Positions 4,609 through 6,329 of a DNA stretch of 6,329 nt are shown here, in pieces. The translations under genes and the position numbers were made by a program. Under the pieces are notes generated by a model. The model did not search any database. It worked only from the letters and a program-made list of their open reading frames with translations, and was not told the DNA's origin. The DNA is from Candidatus Brocadiia bacterium. Its GTDB lineage: Bacteria; Planctomycetota; PUPC01; DSUN01. The stretch lies in the NCBI GenBank assembly GCA_016782825.1, contig JADHXT010000219.1, positions 1 through 6,329 on the forward strand, written 5' to 3'. Numbering within the stretch: the first letter of the stretch is position 1; every line of letters begins with the position of its first letter.

Positions 4609-6329
4609 ATGAGACACGGTCTTCTGATCCTCGCGTTCTGTGCCGCTGCGCAGGCGGGGATGCTGCGGGATGTGAAGGTGGTGAATGACCGGGCGCCCGA
4701 CTGCTCGTCGCTCAAGGCGATCGTGCGGACAGTAACGCGCGGCTGCAAGAGCGACGACGCGAAGGCCATCGCGCTCTACAACTTTTGCCGCTACGCCTAC
4801 TACCACCACGCCTATCCCAACGAGCCGGGCGGCATCTCCGCGATCAAGCTCATCAACGTCTATGGCTGGGGGCTGTGTGGCGGGCTGCACACCGTGCAGG
4901 CGGCGCTCTGGGACGCCGCGGGCTACAAGTGGCGCTACCGCGGCTGGAGCCGGCCAGGCCACACCACCGCCGAGGTCTTCTACGGCGGCCGATGGCACTA
5001 CCTCGACACCTTCCTCAAGTTCTATGCCTGGACGCCCTACCCTGACTTCCCCGACGGCCGCACCATCGCGTCGCAGGAGGACCTCAAGGCCAATCCCGCG
5101 CTCGTCACCGACGGCTTCGTCACCGACGGCGAGCGCAAGGTGTGCTACCACAAGGGCAACCGCTTCGAGCAGGTGGGCGAGGCCGTGAACTGGACGGCTC
5201 CCGCCTTCATGGTCTGCGGCGACACGCTGCCCGGCGTGCTGAGCGGGGTCAACAGCAGCCGCAACGCGGGCAGCCCCCGTGGCTGGGGCGGCATCCGCTT
5301 CGAGGAGCAGGGCTACTCGGCCGCGGTGAATCTTGGCGTCGGCTATGCCCTGACGCTGGAGTGGGACCGCGTGGACGACGGCTGGTACTTCCGCGGCCGC
5401 AAGCAAGGCCCGCGCCACACCTGCGGCGACAAGGACTACCGCAACTGCCCCGCCATCGGCCCGATCCTCGAGCCCTACGCGGCACCACGCAGGGAGCGAA
5501 GCTGGTCCAACGGCACCCTCACGTTCACGCCGGATCTGCGAAGCGACGCATTCCTCGCGAGTCTTCAGGGTGTCGCGAACGTGGTGCACCGAGACGGCGC
5601 GCTCCATCCCAAGGACGCCGGCCAGCCGGGCCGCTTCGTCGTCGAGATGGCGTCGCCCTACGCCGTGGCCAAGGCGAGCGCCGCGGTTGCCAGCGAAGGC
5701 GCATCCATCGACGTCTCGCTCGACGGCAAGACGTGGAAGCCCGTGAAGCCGTCAGAGCTGTCGGGCGTGGTGCGCGGCAGCTACCGCTATGGGGTGCGGG
5801 TCACATTCCGCAAGCCCATCACGGCCATCGAGCTGACGAGCGTCGTGCAGCACAACCAGGAGGCACTGCCCTACCTGGCGCCGGGCCGCAACGCGGTGAC
5901 CGTGTCGGCCGCCGATGCCGAAGCGCTGAAGGCGGGTCGGCTGGTCGTCACCTATGCCTACTGCCTCGGCTCGCGCAGCCAGGACGCCGGGGGCATCCTG
6001 GAGCGGGGGGCAGAGATCGCCAGGGCACACTATGCCTCGTGGTCGGCCAAGCCCGTGGTCGTGCAGAAGGTCGTCGACAAGACACCGTTCAGCTTCGAGA
6101 TCCCCGTGCCCACGCCAAAGGGCAAGCAACCCGTCTATCCGAGGATGCTCTTCCTGCGCCGTGAGGTGCTGGCGCCCGGCCAGAAGCCGATGGCCGTGCC
6201 CGCACCGCCGTCGACGCCGAAGGTCGGGCCAAACGAGACCCTCGCTACGCTGCCCAATCCCTGGACGATGGGCACCACCAAGCCGCCGGCCGTGGCCAAG
6301 CGGCCGACGCAGTCGACCGCGCTCGCGCC
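4609..6329 (+). CDS. Secreted transglutaminase-like cysteine protein, 3' end beyond the window
   Basis: This frame is open from 4609 to the window end without a stop (573 codons seen), so the gene is cut at its 3' side. The start has AGGAG at 4598-4602, 6 nt upstream. Residues 1-16 are a signal peptide with cleavage expected at AQA|G. Residues about 30-140 form a transglutaminase-like (papain-fold) core: GWGLCGG gives C90, GHTTAEVF gives H118 and GGRWHYLD gives D133, a complete Cys-His-Asp triad with usual spacing. Such folds act as proteases, amidases or cross-linkers; which applies here is unknown. Residues about 300-440 look beta-rich, with WSNGTLTF (299-306) and SLDGKTW (370-376), the latter recalling discoidin-like or carbohydrate-binding sandwiches. 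Residues from about 528 are Pro-rich, like a linker to a further domain. It is divergent from the secreted hypothetical gene. The fold call is good; function is open. Confidence 0.9.
   Translation, partial: MRHGLLILAFCAAAQAGMLRDVKVVNDRAPDCSSLKAIVRTVTRGCKSDDAKAIALYNFCRYAYYHHAYPNEPGGISAIKLINVYGWGLCGGLHTVQAALWDAAGYKWRYRGWSRPGHTTAEVFYGGRWHYLDTFLKFYAWTPYPDFPDGRTIASQEDLKANPALVTDGFVTDGERKVCYHKGNRFEQVGEAVNWTAPAFMVCGDTLPGVLSGVNSSRNAGSPRGWGGIRFEEQGYSAAVNLGVGYALTLEWDRVDDGWYFRGRKQGPRHTCGDKDYRNCPAIGPILEPYAAPRRERSWSNGTLTFTPDLRSDAFLASLQGVANVVHRDGALHPKDAGQPGRFVVEMASPYAVAKASAAVASEGASIDVSLDGKTWKPVKPSELSGVVRGSYRYGVRVTFRKPITAIELTSVVQHNQEALPYLAPGRNAVTVSAADAEALKAGRLVVTYAYCLGSRSQDAGGILERGAEIARAHYASWSAKPVVVQKVVDKTPFSFEIPVPTPKGKQPVYPRMLFLRREVLAPGQKPMAVPAPPSTPKVGPNETLATLPNPWTMGTTKPPAVAKRPTQSTALA

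Noticed and set aside
4588..5607. 339-aa minus-strand frame over the start of the transglutaminase-like gene
   Set aside because: Antisense shadow with no recognisable motif; it overlaps the promoter and signal peptide of the real gene.
5142..6164. 340-aa plus-strand frame inside the transglutaminase-like gene
   Set aside because: It is an Arg/Gly/Pro-rich out-of-frame reading. The frame from 4609 carries the signal peptide and catalytic triad and is uninterrupted.

Overview
The window is GC-rich, non-repetitive bacterial coding DNA with four protein genes. Between the genes are gaps filled with palindromic and short tandem repeats. The gene set is a Gfo/Idh/MocA oxidoreductase, a Tat-exported arylsulfatase-type sulfatase and two secreted proteins of little-known type. 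With the crowded inverted repeats, this suggests a heterotrophic Planctomycetota or related bacterium (PVC group, Hydrogenedentota, Lentisphaerota or Armatimonadota), probably from an environmental assembly. That assignment is inference; there is no rRNA or other marker gene here.

Layout: 1-108 holds a long nested palindrome just downstream of the oxidoreductase. 109-1209 (-) is the oxidoreductase. 1210-1480 is a divergent promoter region with a sigma70-like promoter on each strand and an inverted hexamer-repeat element between them. 1481-2956 (+) is the sulfatase. 2957-3266 is the convergent gap, filled by an element bounded by inverted tandem heptamers around a 24-bp hairpin. 3267-4301 (-) is a secreted hypothetical protein. 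4302-4608 is a second divergent gap with four REP-like hairpin repeats in mirror arrangement, a short purine hexamer tract, a second heptamer tract and a promoter. 4609-6329 (+) is a secreted transglutaminase-like protein that stays open to the window end.

Functionally, the oxidoreductase (cytoplasmic sugar or polyol oxidation) and the sulfatase (periplasmic or surface sulfate-ester removal) could both serve use of sulfated glycans, but they are divergent and no substrate can be read from sequence. The other two genes show no clear link to them or to each other. I see no evidence of a coherent new multi-gene system. The most unusual signal is in the gaps: each carries a different inverted-repeat family, several built from 6- or 7-nt units, placed within a few bases of gene ends or between opposing promoters.
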